Positions 11,702 through 22,659 of a stretch of DNA of 64,000 bases are shown piece after piece. Source of the stretch: Spirometra erinaceieuropaei (lineage: Eukaryota > Platyhelminthes > Cestoda > Diphyllobothriidea > Diphyllobothriidae); NCBI GenBank assembly GCA_902702965.1, contig CACRXP010000035.1, forward strand, positions 1,406,833 to 1,470,832. The letters run 5' to 3'. The notes under the pieces were generated by a model. It did no database searches, had not been told where the DNA came from, and was given only the letters and a program-made list of their open reading frames with translations. Within the stretch, counting starts at the first letter, position 1. Each line of letters opens with the position of its first letter. The translations under genes and the position numbers were made by a program.

Positions 11702-11735
11702 CTGATGATGGGTTCGAGCAGGAATCCGAAAAGTC
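11702..11735 (+). ncRNA. Hammerhead-ribozyme-like motif
   Basis: CTGATGA at 11,702-11,708 is followed by a 6-bp hairpin (GGGTTC 11,710-11,715 with GAATCC 11,722-11,727, loop GAGCAG), then GAAA (11,728-11,731) and AGTC. This is the order of a hammerhead core: CUGAUGA, helix II, GAAA, cleavage-site UC. Helix III is minimal and helix I is not evident, so the copy may be decayed. It lies 24 bases from the inverted repeat that shares GAAACGTCGG. Confidence 0.45.
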
Positions 11736-11739
11736 GGTA

Positions 11740-12719
11740 AACTGCTTGTGTAAATGCCCTCGATCAATTGATTTCGGAGTAACTTGTGCAAGTTTTCCGT
11801 CTGTCGTTTTGGGAAGATTTTCACTTATGATCCTTTGTTTCTTCAATTTTTTATCAAATTCCTAATGTCAATTGATTTTTGGCCAGAAGTTCGGCTGAAA
11901 AAGCATACAAATTCATGCTTCGCGGGGATGACACTCGTTTTGGCTGTATGTTTGCTTGAGTCTCGTTGGCAGAGCGACCTTTGTCAAAACTGACAGCTAC
12001 TAAGGACCAGACATTAGCTGAGCTTGCACGTGACATCTGCTCGGGCCAAGATATGGGACTAACTGTTCTTTTATTAGGTTTCAGAGTATTCTTCAATTAG
12101 TCTTACTTTATTATCTACTACGACCGGGGGAGGGGGGGTTATGGATGTTAATTCTGGGACCCCCCTTATGACTATAATTTTATGCTATGAAACTAAGCCT
12201 CTGCTGGAACTGAGCGGAATCATCCGATCGATCGAGAATTATTTGAAGCTCCGTTGGCCTTTATGAACCGACAATGAACTTCTAGCACCCGATTCTATTT
12301 CGGATTTCATCTTTTTGTTAAACGTTTCTGTTCGCTTCTTTTCAGCCTAAATAGTTCAGACCGGTGGTGAATAATCAGAACATTTTCCATAATTCGTAAG
12401 TCCCTCTTTGCGACTCGCCGAAATGCCTAAGGACTGGGCCTGCATCTTTCATCTAACCAATATTTAAAGTATACATTGACGGGCACTGATGACACATGGA
12501 CGAAACTGCTGAACAGTTTGCGAGAAAACTAGCCGGACCATACTTCATGTACTTCCAAGCCTCTTGCGAATACGGACTTTTGTCGCTGACTGTAAATGTT
12601 CCCGGACCACACAGCTATATCAAGGCGGCGGCAAGACCTCCGCTACCAGTAACAAACCAATCAGATGCACTTCGATCAACTACAAAATTGTGTGAAAAAT
12701 AATAAAGTGAACGCAAGTA
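11740..12719. other. Unassigned stretch after hairpin
   Basis: A minus-strand frame 11,586-11,846 and another at 11,854-12,096 have no recognised motif; they may be the 5' part of a PLE because of the ribozyme-like motif beside them. A G-run (GGGGGAGGGGGGG) lies at 12,126-12,138. Confidence 0.3.
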
Positions 12720-13540
12720 CTGTTCTAGGAGCAGGATATTCACCTACCCAATACCCAGTGCCGATTCGGTAGGTGGACGTATTGAGCAACAAACTCTCTC
12801 CTTTATAGATCTCTGCAATCAGGATTCTGGCGAAGGAAGTGCGGTATAATTTGTCGATGAATACTTTGAGAAGGCATTCGATATTTTAGTGCAACAGTGT
12901 CTTCCGCAGAAACTTTGCCTGATGGGCGTTAAGAATAATCCTTTGAAGTGAATCAGAACGCTCTTAATCGGCTGCTTTCAAGATGTCCCTATCAGTGATA
13001 AACGCTTGGTGGAGGCGCTGTGTTTCACAAGGCTTCGTTTTTGGTCCTGCACCATTAATTATATATTTTAACGAGATTTGATGAAATGGATTGTGATGCC
13101 ACTAAGTTTGCTAATGACATCACGCCGACGAAGAGCATTTGCGCTCAAATGTAGACCCGCTTGACCACTGGACGAGTCAGTGACACTTGTCGTTTAATGT
13201 GAAAAAGCAAAACATTCAACGACTCGAGGGAACCAGCTTTTCAAACCCTAGGGTCCGTCGTCTGAACGATATGCCATCGTAAGACGTCGATGCCAAGATG
13301 AATCTGGATGTGTGGACAAAGATTAAATCATCGCCACATTACCCAAAGGTAACTAAGCTTGCAGTACCAGCCTGATGCCCTGTCAAAAGGGCTTTTTCGG
13401 CCTTCAGTTATGGCTGCTTCGCCAATGTCTTTTAAAGGTTTTGTTTGGTCATAGCTGGGGTTCGCCATCCAATTATTAGGACCCTGGGTATCAAGAAACT
13501 TCAAAATTCTTGAAAAAACTGCAGACATTTAACAAACTGG
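12720..13540 (+). pseudogene. CR1-like reverse transcriptase remnant
   Basis: Blocks of a LINE RT appear in order on the + strand, in different frames. FVDEYFEKAFDILVQQ (about 12,855) is motif A. Then comes a weak motif B, then DATKFANDITP (about 13,095), where the expected FADD is FAND. The thumb region TKIKSSPHYPKVTKLAVPA (about 13,318) and CPVKRAFSAF follow. The thumb part lines up with the RT at 24.7-25.9 kb (TSSLKPSAHCSRVAKSAMS). Motif C is mutated and several stops occur. Confidence 0.75.
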
Positions 13541-14124
13541 TGCGAGCACAGGGCTCACTGCCTTATAAAATAAAATCAACTGGTCTCGGTTTAATTTCTT
13601 AGAGTTAAAGACAGCACCGTAATGACCTAACATGCAAATTCCTAGTTGTGCGCAGAAAGGACCCTTTTCTTGCGCTTGGAGAATTGTTCGAGTTGACAGG
13701 CACAACGAACCTGTGAAAACATCCATTCATACTACGTGAGATCGGGGTCGGACTGGATATACGTCAGTTCTTCATTGCCGAAATGGTGGCTGATGCACGG
13801 ACTTCTCTGTCAACATGTGTCGTTATGCTCACATATATTTGCGCTGATAAGAGAAAGCTGGACCAGCACAACGTCGTGCACGACGTCGCACTCAACGTAG
13901 AAATAGTGCGGACCCACTTTCCGACTGATTTGTTTTTGAAGTTTTTGATAAATATCTAGTACCGATCGACCTTATAATGCACACGCACAAGTAACGTCTG
14001 CCGACGTCATCAAATTTTACGACCTATTTCTAAACTGCATACGGTTACTGCATTTTAATAAAAGGGACCTGTTAGACAAAAAACTGTCTAGAGGGACCGG
14101 GAGACGCCGTCTATGACAGTTAAT
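13541..14124. other. Unassigned stretch
   Basis: Possible 3' remainder of the CR1-like copy to the left, but the conserved C-terminal block (FS, R, WN, LP pattern) was not found. No other feature seen. Confidence 0.3.
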
Positions 14125-14340
14125 AAACTCGATCGCAACCGACAGAACAACGAGTCCATGGCTCAGTTGTCAGATTGCCAGACTTCTGACCGACAGAACG
14201 CGAGTCTGAACTTCGAGAATAGCAAACTTGAGGCGGGATATGACTGTCTGATGAGAGCTTACAAACCAGGAATGGCCATTCTTGTCTTCGCCGCCTTCGC
14301 CAGTAGTCTTTGTCCACTTCCGCCCTCCCGGCATCGATGA
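14125..14340 (+). mobile_element. tRNA-SINE copy, degraded
   Basis: Leader GATCGCAACCGACAGAACAA, an A-box-like CATGGCTCAGTTGTCAGA, a B-box-like CTTCGAGAATA, and the body block ATATGACTGTCTGATGA then AGGAATGGCCATTCTTGTCT match the SINE copies at 21.6 and 55.4 kb in order. Confidence 0.7.
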
Positions 14341-14589
14341 TAACAATCTCGAAGACTCGCCAGCCAACACCCACACTATCGCTGCTCCACAACTATAGAT
14401 GTTGGCTCGGTGTCAATCTGTCCTCGTTGCGTGCGAACTTTCACATCATAAATTAGTCCTGTTGATCGCTTCAGAATCCATCGCACAGACGAAGGCACAC
14501 CAGCGCCTGTAGTATTCACATACACACGTCACGTAAAACTGTACTGTCCTCACTCTTCACACACATTCGCTTATCTCATGGGCCCATTC

Positions 14590-15797
14590 GGCAACATGCG
14601 TGTACACGTCACCGGGATTCATCACGATTTCTGAATAAGTTATTTACACAGCGACGAAGGTGTCGTCGTAATAACGAGTCCAGAATTTTGGCTGGTATTT
14701 GCTGAACACCAAGTCTTCTATCCGCCAAAGGACAGTTTTATCAGCTTAAGAGGGAGCCCATAAGGTCGCCTCTAGTTTGTTTGTGCATTTGTCTACCAAA
14801 ATTGAAATAGGCCTTAGGGCAGCATCGTAGAAGTTCAAACAGAGGCTCGGACTTCAGGGGCCTGTCTCTCCTCCTAGTGTTCAGCCAGTAGTCTACTGAC
14901 AACTTCTACTGTTACATGTTGTGGAATAGAGGTGAAAAGTGAAAAAGCATTGAAGGATAACACAGTCTCGCCGGGCTGTAATTTCAAGGGATTTATACGC
15001 TTAAGCAATTGACCCACAAATGTTACTGTTATTGATGAGCCTACCGCCAAAAAGTCAAGACGATCGAATTTCTATTTTGCCTAACGGTAGGTCGTAGTGC
15101 CAAGAAAGAATACAATTGGTCCGAATGGTAGAATTGCCTTATGTACCTTCGGAAAATCACAAGAACAAGCCGTTGTTGAGTCAATAGGTTTCATGGGGAA
15201 GCAGCCGCTGAGCGTAATTTCCCTTCATTCATGGGTATTTTTAGACTTTTACTTATACGAGAGACCATATTTTCATTTCAACAGCGCCGCATAATTTGCA
15301 AGAACGCTGGTCATCGACTAAGTCCTTTACACCTTTCTGGTAATCAAATTTGTTGAGCACTACCATGAAACGACCCTTATAAGATGGCAGCATAATTGAC
15401 TTTCTTTGATTTCAGGCCTTTTAGTATCCGCTGTTCTTCATTGTAAATGCTTAGCATCTTCTAGGTTGTGTAAGTAACGAGGAGCTTTGATGGCGGATCA
15501 AATCCTCAGACATTTCCGATGTCTTTGCTAATTTTAAAAATGATCCGAAGGCTGCAATGAACACTGCTGGTGAGGCATCTGCTGTGTTGAAGGTGGCTCC
15601 ACGTTCAAAGACCGCCAGTCCTCTGCTGGTGTGGGGTTCTGAGGAAAGGTTATGGACGAGTCCCCGGAGGAGTTGTCTGAGCTTGGTAGTTGCAGCTTTG
15701 CCAATTTTGCTAATAATTTCTTATTCCGTTTAACACTTGCTTTCTGAGTATGCTGGAGAAGGGTCTGCTCAAAATCATTCAATTTATCACTGGCCAC
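14590..15797 (-). pseudogene. Penelope-like element reverse transcriptase, degraded
   Basis: Reading the minus strand from 15,797, an 87-codon frame starts MASDKLNDFEQTLLQHTQKA, typical of the charged N-terminal region before a PLE RT. Downstream come FPKVHKAILPFGPIV (about 15,150), PLE-typical LPKIHKxxxPLRPIV. ETVLSFNAFSLFTSIPQH (about 14,965) is motif A with the catalytic Asp changed to Asn. KQTRGDLMGSLLS (about 14,785) is motif B, and PKFWTRYYDDTFVAV (about 14,685) is motif C with the DD pair kept. Stops and frameshifts separate the blocks. No GIY-YIG part follows; a SINE copy lies just beyond. Confidence 0.88.
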
Positions 15798-16160
15798 TGC
15801 CCAGAGATACGGTTGAGATTGGTCGATCTCTAAACCGCAGCGCTACAGTCTTTGGTAGCAATCGGGAAATAGCCCTCTTGTCATCCCTCTCCAGGTCGAG
15901 ATAGACTCCCCCTTGCTGGAGCAGAACTCACAGCAAGTTTGTAAGTGATACATTTTGGAACGAATTGGTTATCTAGAAGACAGTGGGGGAAATGCCGTTT
16001 AGTCTGTACTGAAGCTGTCGTTAGGGCAAATTTCTCCCAACGGCGCACTCCGTGGTGTACTGGTGGTTCACAAAATGCGCTTAGATTGCCAAAGTTGAGA
16101 GATCGTGGTCAACAATCTAAGAAATTTAGTGAGCTCACCAGGACCGGTTTATTCGAATGC
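15798..16160 (-). pseudogene. Probable N-terminal region of the same PLE
   Basis: The minus strand upstream of 15,797 has short open pieces (for example KCITYKLAVSSAPARGSLSR near 15,940) in the position of the PLE N-terminal helical region. Stops break it. Identity is inferred mainly from position. Confidence 0.4.
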
Positions 16161-16229
16161 TGATGTCTTGGATAGCTTGGTCGGCTCACTACTGTTAAAG
16201 TATAAAATGAACTCCGAATAATAGAACTA

Positions 16230-16450
16230 GCAGTTACATTCTGTGTTGGTCGGCCTCATGCTGATCGACTTTCATCTTCCCTCCCTTTCGTCAGAACAAC
16301 CGGATTAGGTAGTTTTTGCCATTCTCATATCAACCGATGGGAGAAGATGTTTGACCGTTCTTCAAGTTTTGCGCACTTTGTCTTCACTCTTTATTGGTGG
16401 TCCAAGAAATTTTTTATTTTCGCAAGTTCAAAAAATCAGTTAATTTGAAT
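16230..16450 (-). pseudogene. CR1-like LINE 3' coding end, copy A
   Basis: Minus strand reads KCAKLEERSNIFSHRLI, a stop, then EWQKLPNPVVL. This is the C-terminal block of CR1-like ORF2 proteins (FFS, R, WN, LP, VV pattern) seen also at 16.8 and 22.2 kb. Confidence 0.65.
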
Positions 16451-16699
16451 ACATGGTCTTCGCCCGTGACGAATTTGAAGACCATAAAAATATCCTTTTT
16501 GCTCTGCTTAAAAAATAAAGGAATGATTTTAAGCCTTCCTCTTCGTTCCTCATAATTCAGTATTCAGTATAATTCAGCATATATGAGGGATAAAGACAGA
16601 GGCTTGGAAAACCCCATTTACAGATAGACGTATGAAAAAAAACATGGAAAAATTCACATAGCAGTTATGCCAGTGATTGATATCATGTAAATGTTTGAC

Positions 16700-17400
16700 C
16701 ATCAAGCATAAATTTATCTAATCTTCTTTTGTAGGTCTCCAAGTTTTCCGCTAAGACAACGGAGTTCGGCAATTTGTTCCATCCCTCAACCAGTCGGCTA
16801 GAGAAGAATTTGGCCCGTAATTCGAGTTTGTCATATTTCGTCTTCAATTTCTATTGCCAACCTCGAAGATTTGTCGTCCGCGCCAGTTCGAAGAAATCCT
16901 CAAACTGAAGAGTACAGCCTAGCCCTCAAACGATCCTGAAGGACATGATCATTACCACTCTGTATGGTCTATGAGACGGCGTTAATATTTTTAACTTTTC
17001 CATGCATACGTAATAAGGTAAGCTACATAATCCGCCGACCAGCTTGGTCGCTGTTCATTGTATGTTCTCCAGTAGGGTGTAATCTTGTTTCGTCCGGGGA
17101 CACCGTTCTTGAACACAATATTCCAACACTGGTAGAATGAATGCTCAAAATACTCGGCTGAAAGGTTCTTCGTCAAAATTGAGAAAGGATCTTCTAATCG
17201 CGTCTGGGATACCCATAGGTTTCTTTGATACCTTGGCGTAGTGGGACGATGGTTTAAGAGTTGACATCATCCATAAACCGAGGTCTCTTAACTCGTTAAC
17301 TGATTCGAATTGGTGACCTCCTATAAAGTATTGAGATTAAAATCTCATTGGCCTCCTGTTGATCGATCGTAATCGGATAAGTTCACATTTGTTACGATCG
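16700..17400 (-). pseudogene. CR1-like LINE RT thumb and C-terminus, copy B
   Basis: Minus strand, in order: DRNKCELIRLRSINRRPM (about 17,390), GGHQFESVNELRDLGL (about 17,310), LKPSSHYAKVSKKPMGIPD, RSFLNF, then FILPVLEYCVQ and LLENIQ, a stop, TATKLVGGL. After a frameshift come ARTTNLRGWQ and FFSSRLVEGWNKLPNSVVL (about 16,790). It covers the region after the catalytic box to the end of ORF2. Stops interrupt it. Its tail lacks an obvious 3' repeat. Confidence 0.8.
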
Positions 17401-17559
17401 AGGTAGGTGTTATGACCTGGCCTGATACTTGAAAGCACGTGCGAGTGTATGCGTACCCGCCCTTGTTCAAAATACCAACACGGCAGAGAAGGGAAAGCGA
17501 CCGACCACGAGAAGTGTATTAGGAAACTGGAAGTCAATAATAACTGAAAGTAATGCATA

Positions 17560-18150
17560 TTTATAACACCTCACTGCGGTTCGTCGGCCTTCGGCCCAAT
17601 TCCCTTCGGGAGGAACATTTCAGACGAGCTGGTCGATAATTCGAATACGCGGCCCGATCAGACTCAAGAAGAGCAGCCCATGGAGAGGGGCCACGATTAA
17701 GATGACAGCACTGTAGAGGAAACGTACATGGCCTACAGTGATTGGCTGGTCCGTGTTTTTGGGAGTGTAGACACCCAACAGTGGGCATCTCAGTCCGCTG
17801 ACTAGTTTGCTCACCCTTGGTTGTGCGTTCTCCAAAAGGATGTAGTCTTGCTTCGTCGAGCGACGCCAAGCCTGAAAGCAACACTATACCACCGGCTGGA
17901 TGAATGTTCAAAACGCTCGACTAAAAAGCTCTTCGCCAAGATAAAGGAGGAGTTTCTTTATCGTTCCTAGGATGTCCATAACTTTCTTTGCTATCTTGGC
18001 TCAGTGAGATGAAGGCATGAGATTGGACGTCGTCCACACCCCTAGGTCCCTTTACTTGTTTAGTGACTCGAGTTGGTGACCTCAAACTAGATGGTGAAAT
18101 TCAAATTTCATCGTTTCCCGTAACTAGACCGTAGTCGGATGACGCGGCAT
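17560..18150 (-). pseudogene. CR1-like LINE RT thumb, copy C
   Basis: Minus strand, in order: TKCRVIRLRSSYGKR (about 18,148), GHQLESLNK (about 18,090), a stop, RDLGVWTTSNLMPSSH, AKIAKKVMDILGTIKK, LGEELFSRAF, then TKQDYILLENAQ. It is a diverged duplicate of copy B lying directly upstream on the same strand. Four or more stops. Confidence 0.75.
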
Positions 18151-18409
18151 TTGGTGGAATTGACGTTAAGGAGTTACTCTTAACACTACTGTTGCAGTGA
18201 ATCTAAGTTATTTTGCAAGTTCAGCGTATCATCTGACCCTCCTATTAAACGCCATATCTTCGGGTCGTCGGGGGATATTACTTTCTCACAAATCAGACAT
18301 TAAGGTAGTCGTTGCCATATATGTCGACTCTCCCAGCATGCATTTCTTACTACAAACAATCTGACGCGTTATGCAACTCAAATCTTGCGATGTAGTGGGC
18401 CCACTGTCC

Positions 18410-18870
18410 ATCTTGAACAATTTTAGCCCTATCTGCCGTTGCAGTTACGTTTAGGGTTTTCAATCCCCAAGCTACATGCTCTCCGCGAAAGGAAAATTAT
18501 GCATGGATGCTCACCAAATTTTGCAATGAATATGGAGTAAGTGGCACATTTCATGAGGAAGAATTATAAACGGACAGATACGATGTAAGTTAAACGCTTA
18601 TTTTTCAGTCCCATAAATCTTATTATAAGAAACGTTTCAAAAACTGAAAATCATCCGTTCTTCGTGAAGAGAATCTTAAGGTGCGCTATTTTGTCAAATT
18701 AATGTAAGAAAGAATATCTTTGCGCACGTGTTCTATAAAATATATTTGAATTTACGGAGGTTCCAGAAATGAATAAGAAAAATTTGCATTATTTTAGAAG
18801 TCATTTTTTCCGAGTGCGGTCTTCGCATCCGGTCGCGGGGAGGTGCATTCAAACGCGAAGATCCTTTTTA
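18410..18870 (+). mobile_element. Foldback element, partial copy (loop and right arm)
   Basis: Sequence from CTGCCGTTGCAG through ATAAAATATATTTGAATTTA to GCATTCAAACGCGAAGATCC follows the same order as the spacer and right arm of the foldback elements at 54.1-54.6 and 55.7-56.2 kb. The left arm and the last part of the right arm (about 130 bases) are absent. Confidence 0.65.
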
Positions 18871-18959
18871 GCATGAAAGATCATGAGATTACAAGAGGGA
18901 CTGCCTTTACTTTTGCAAATTTTGAACAGTCGCACTTTTACTCTGCTTACTACTATAAA

Positions 18960-19591
18960 ACAGCTTGACCATTCCCGACTCAGCCGTCACCGTGAGGTCT
19001 TTTTATTTCTTCCATCGGCAATAACCGTTGGATAAGGCAGGCCCTTTTCTCAGAACGAAATTGCAATCTGGAACAAGGTACCCAGGCATGTGAGGATTCT
19101 GAAAATTACTCCTTGTTTAAGAGATCTGTTGCTCGTTTTTTGCATTCAAAAAACTCTCACAATTTTTGGGTGCTTCCACCGAATTAGTTCTCCGTAGTGA
19201 CGGATTTCATGATGTTTGATCCCTCTGCCCGGTATCATCTTGTTAGAAATGAGGCTGACTCTGAGGTCTGCAAAACTACTTATAATTTCTTCGGCCAACT
19301 GCGAGCAACTGTTCCCTCATGCACTTTATTTGGTGCAGTCCCAAATCCATGAAACGGAACAGAAACTGAAAACATTCGATGTAATGTTAACCATCCCCTA
19401 TTTGGGCTGGTGTAAGTTCACGGGCTACATTTTCATTCCCCCGAGCCACCCAAACTGTCCAAAAACACCACCACCTGCATTTACTTCCACAGGAGTTTTT
19501 TCACTGTAAGCCTGATCCGTGCTTCATTTTTCCTTGACAATGCTCGTAAATTGGCATTAAAGACTATTATTATTATTATTGTTATTATATT
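18960..19591 (+). pseudogene. LINE 3' end with ATT-repeat tail (family X)
   Basis: The + strand reads RPFSQNEIAIWNKVPRHV (about 19,040), the C-terminal ORF2 block of a non-LTR element, then SVARFLHSKNSHNFWVLPPN. An untranslated part follows and ends at TTAAAGACTATTATTATTATTATTG. The same 3' region occurs inverted at 23.2-23.65 kb. An ATT-type tail is usual for several LINE groups. Confidence 0.7.
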
Positions 19592-20057
19592 TCCTGATAA
19601 TCAACATCTATTTACAACTTGAGAAGTCTTTCCAAATCAAAATCGCATTTCAAGATTTATAGCAATTTTTCATGAGACTAGTCACTGGCTGTGTACACTT
19701 TGGCGGGTTCCGTCAACATGTAGAATCGTTTACCTATCTGTAGTGGTTTGGCATTCCTTATGTATGTGTTTGGATGTCCCCTTTTCGGTTGAGTTCAGAA
19801 ATAGGGAGGACAAAGCCGTACGCCTAAATTTCCTCAAGTAAACTGATCGAACTGAAACGAGGAAGAGAAGGCGAGTTCCTAACAGTTATTGAATATTTAC
19901 TGACATTACGGAAACTTCCTTGTCACCATCATTTGACTTATGCAGTGGTTGGTTTTGCCTGCCTTGATTTATTTAACCGCGCCGCCTGCTTCGCGTTATA
20001 ACCTTTCTCGACGCATGCAGTCTAACCTATCCGTTCGCTGTTAGCTGGTTTCGGTCA
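19592..20057. other. Unassigned stretch
   Basis: No motif or repeat match noticed between the LINE tail and the minus-strand open frame at 20.2 kb. Confidence 0.35.
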
Positions 20058-20220
20058 CTACTTGACCGACCATTGGAGGGCTCTCGTGACTTTTGTTCGT
20101 TTCGCAGCCAAGTCGATGTGCCTGTTTGTCTCCTTCTCGTCAGCCAGTGGTCTATATAGCGGCCTATCTTTGAGCGTTTTAGTTTCTGCTTCATGGACGT
20201 TGTTTTCTACAATGGTCATA

Positions 20221-20686
20221 TTACCTTCGACGGAGTTCCCCACTTTTCTCAGCGGACGTTAACCGTCGGTCCCGCGTGACAAGGCTTGCCCGTGATTCGG
20301 GCCTTCTGCGCGACGTCTGGTATGCGGGATGCAGGTCCGGTGCCCGCTTAAGTGTGCTGATCCAGTGCGGACTCCGAAGCACCATCCTGGCCTTCTCAAC
20401 ATAGGCTCGATCGACCGCTTCCGGTTTCTCGAAGTCGACACCGCGGGTTTGCAGACGTATTTGGTCATAGACGAGAGACAACGTGTCCTTGGGGTTGGTT
20501 GCAAGCTGGTGTTCGTGCAGTCCTGCGATACGGTCTTTGCCAGTTTTGATGGTAAGGCGAAGTGAATCTGTTCTCATCCCACCGGTAGATCCCAACTCCA
20601 CCTTCCTTGACTCCCAACTGAGAATTTTCTAAATGCACTGAGTAGTATCTTAGTGTCTCATTTAATAGTATTTTTGCACATCTCAA
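20221..20686 (-). other. Unrecognised open region
   Basis: Overlapping minus-strand frames at 20,465-20,686 and 20,221-20,601 (126 codons, containing RIAGLHEHQLATNPKD and QIRLQTRGVDFEKPEAV) read like coding sequence, with a further frame at 20,058-20,243. I do not recognise the family. It could be the 5' region of a retroelement or a host exon; no convincing splice pair was found. Confidence 0.3.
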
Positions 20687-20824
20687 TAAAGTACTTAATA
20701 TTTTTACACCATCTATTTAGGACTATAAATTTTTGACATCAGACTAATTCACTTTATTGAGATTTCGGTCCCTCGGAAGATTGTTCAACTTGTGATTAGT
20801 TAAAATTAGACTTGGACCGGCAAT

Positions 20825-21430
20825 ATGTCCATATTCACAAATCTACAAAATGACTTCAGCAGAAAGAAACGGTCTCTTTTTGACCGTTACCTTATCCATA
20901 GTTCCGTGGAATACTACAAATTGACGAATGGCTTAGTTGACCCAGTATTTATCTCATACAGTGATGTTTTAGTCCCTCCATATAAGGAAAAAACCCTAGG
21001 CTTTAGGGCTGATCGCAGTAAATGCATGGTCATAAAGGGCATGCCTCAATTTACTTCTGGTACCCCCAAGAATACACAAGGACATAGGAGTATTCCAGCA
21101 ATATCAAAAGTCCCTTTTAAAGAAAAGGAGGTCACTGTTACGAAGATCTCTGGGATAGAAAGGATAAAGGATGATCTTGGCCGACCAAGACCGTTAAAAA
21201 ATTCTCCCCCAGAGTGTGGAACAAGCTTAACTAATGTTGAGGAGGGAATCAACATTCACAGACAACTGCCCAACGGTTTTTCACCAAAATATTTAACAAC
21301 GGAGCAGGAGAAATCGAGAAAGCGCAAGGTGAAACTGTCTAAACTATCTAGCCTAAACAAAAACAGTCTGAAAATACTGAAAGTAGAAGCATCATATTTT
21401 CGGAGATCATTCTTTATATTGCATATATAT
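20825..21430 (+). pseudogene. CR1-like ORF1-type domain (open, 200 codons)
   Basis: The frame opens with ATG at 20,825 and runs 213 codons to 21,466, one of the longest in the window. FRADRSKCMVIKGMPQFTS, then VTVTKISGIERIKDDLGRPR and PLK, then VEEGINIHRQLPNGF and LTTEQEKSRKRKVKL resemble the RNA-binding domain of CR1-like ORF1 proteins: a CxVIxGxP start, an RPRPLK middle and a charged tail. Such proteins bind element RNA and chaperone nucleic acid. From about 21,430 the frame runs into a PLE-like segment, so its natural end is lost. The + strand endonuclease and RT at 22.7-26.4 kb are the likely rest of the same element. Confidence 0.6.
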
Positions 21431-21576
21431 GTGCTGGAAAACGGGCATCCCAAGAAATTTAATTGAAAATAAGTAAGATTCTTTGGGAAGGGAATAAACT
21501 TTAATGAGTAAATTTTCGAGTCTGGTTCCCCAGCTCGTCGTCAGACTTTTGGGCAATGTACAAAAACAGTTAACTA
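21430..21576 (+). repeat. PLE-related segment shared with 47.3 and 62.1 kb
   Basis: Starts with VLENGHPKKFN, the short RT-end block of Penelope-like elements, then an untranslated stretch holding GGTTCCCCAGCTCGTCGTCA. The same order is found at 47,321-47,460 (+) and 61,990-62,130 (-). On the minus strand it contains CTGACGA, an 8-bp hairpin and GAAA (see findings). Confidence 0.6.
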
Positions 21577-21853
21577 TTTAACCGTGGCTCAATGGCAGAG
21601 CGTCAAACTCCATGACCAAAGATCCCGGGTTCGAATATCAAATGATCCACACTTGGGGTTGGGTATGACTGGCTGATGACGGCTAATCAGCTAGAAATGG
21701 CCATTCCGGTCTCCCTTGTCTTTGTCGGTGCCATCTCATCTATGTCTACTACTAGTCGCTGTGCGACTGCCTGCGATGGTTCTAGTATGAGCCCCAAGGC
21801 ACAACGGAACGAGCATGTTCCGTAACCTGATCGGTGAGCGCCCATTATCATAA
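21577..21853 (+). mobile_element. tRNA-derived SINE, well preserved
   Basis: A-box-like TGGCTCAATGGCAGAGC (21,585-21,601) and B-box GGTTCGAAT (21,628-21,636) form an internal Pol III promoter. The body GGTTGGGTATGACTGGCTGA and GAAATGGCCATTCCGGTCTC is shared with copies at 2.0, 14.2 and 55.4 kb. The 3' part CCCCAAGGCACAACGGAACG also matches 2.24 kb. It ends at an AT dinucleotide run. Confidence 0.85.
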
Positions 21854-21875
21854 ATATATATATATATATATATAT
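21854..21875. repeat. (AT)11 microsatellite
   Basis: Uninterrupted AT alternation between the SINE end and the 3' end of a minus-strand LINE; likely the tail of one of them. Confidence 0.95.
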
Positions 21876-22655
21876 CATTGAAGGGTTACAGGCAGAGCCC
21901 TTGATGACCCTATTTATGTACAGTGCTTTCGCAGATTCATACTCAAAAATAAAATAAAGTTGCAGGAATTTAAAATGTGATTGGGTCACAGTTCAATCGT
22001 AATCAAAAGGTCGTGCATAGGGTCACTGTAAATTAGTGCGGAAGATTGCATATGACAGATTTTACAAAACTGGCTGTGCATAATCATGCTGTACAAGCCG
22101 ATTTCTGTCGAAAACTAAACGAGCAAGTTTTCTTTTGTACACACAAACTGTGTCAGCGTCACCATCTCGCTTGGAAGCGAGTTCCACGGCCTGATAACCC
22201 GCTGGCTGAATGAAAATTTTCGTCGGTCTAAACGCGTGCGCTCATTCCCGACTTTGTATGTATGGCCGCGTAGTTGGTTTGTACGGGCGAACTCGAAGAA
22301 GTCCTCTGCTCTTAATGAGCAACCCTGGCCGCGAACAATCCGGAACGTCAGAGTAGACTGCAGTTTATTTGTCTATAAGAGAGAGGGAAAAGGCCAAGCG
22401 AATTCCGCCTCTCCTGATAAGACAAATGCTTTAGACCGTCGACCATCTTTGTCGCTCTGCGTTGCACCTGTTCTAGTAAGTTGATATCCTTCCTCATCCA
22501 TGGTGAAGCTGCTGGCATTCCATACTCTAGATGAGGTCTTACAAAGACACGAAAGAGTCTTTCGAAAAGTTCGGGAGGAAAGAGCCCATGACACTTACTA
22601 TAATAAAAAGTCAGATTGTAAAGGGCAATGTCCATTGAAGCGAAGTCATCCAACG
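21876..22655 (-). pseudogene. CR1-like LINE 3' end, inserted
   Basis: Minus strand from 22,653: HGLFPPELFERLFRVFVRPH, LEYGMPAASPWMRKDINLLE, QVQRRATKMVDGLKHLSYQE, RRNSLGLFPL; then after a frameshift LRAEDFFEFARTNQLRGHTY and RKFSFSQRVIRPWNSLPSEMV (about 22,190). This is the RT thumb and C-terminal region of a CR1-like ORF2 with few stops, so it is younger than copies B and C at 17 kb. It ends at the AT run. The 5' part is missing, as expected from incomplete reverse transcription. Confidence 0.88.
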
Positions 22656-22659
22656 GAAA

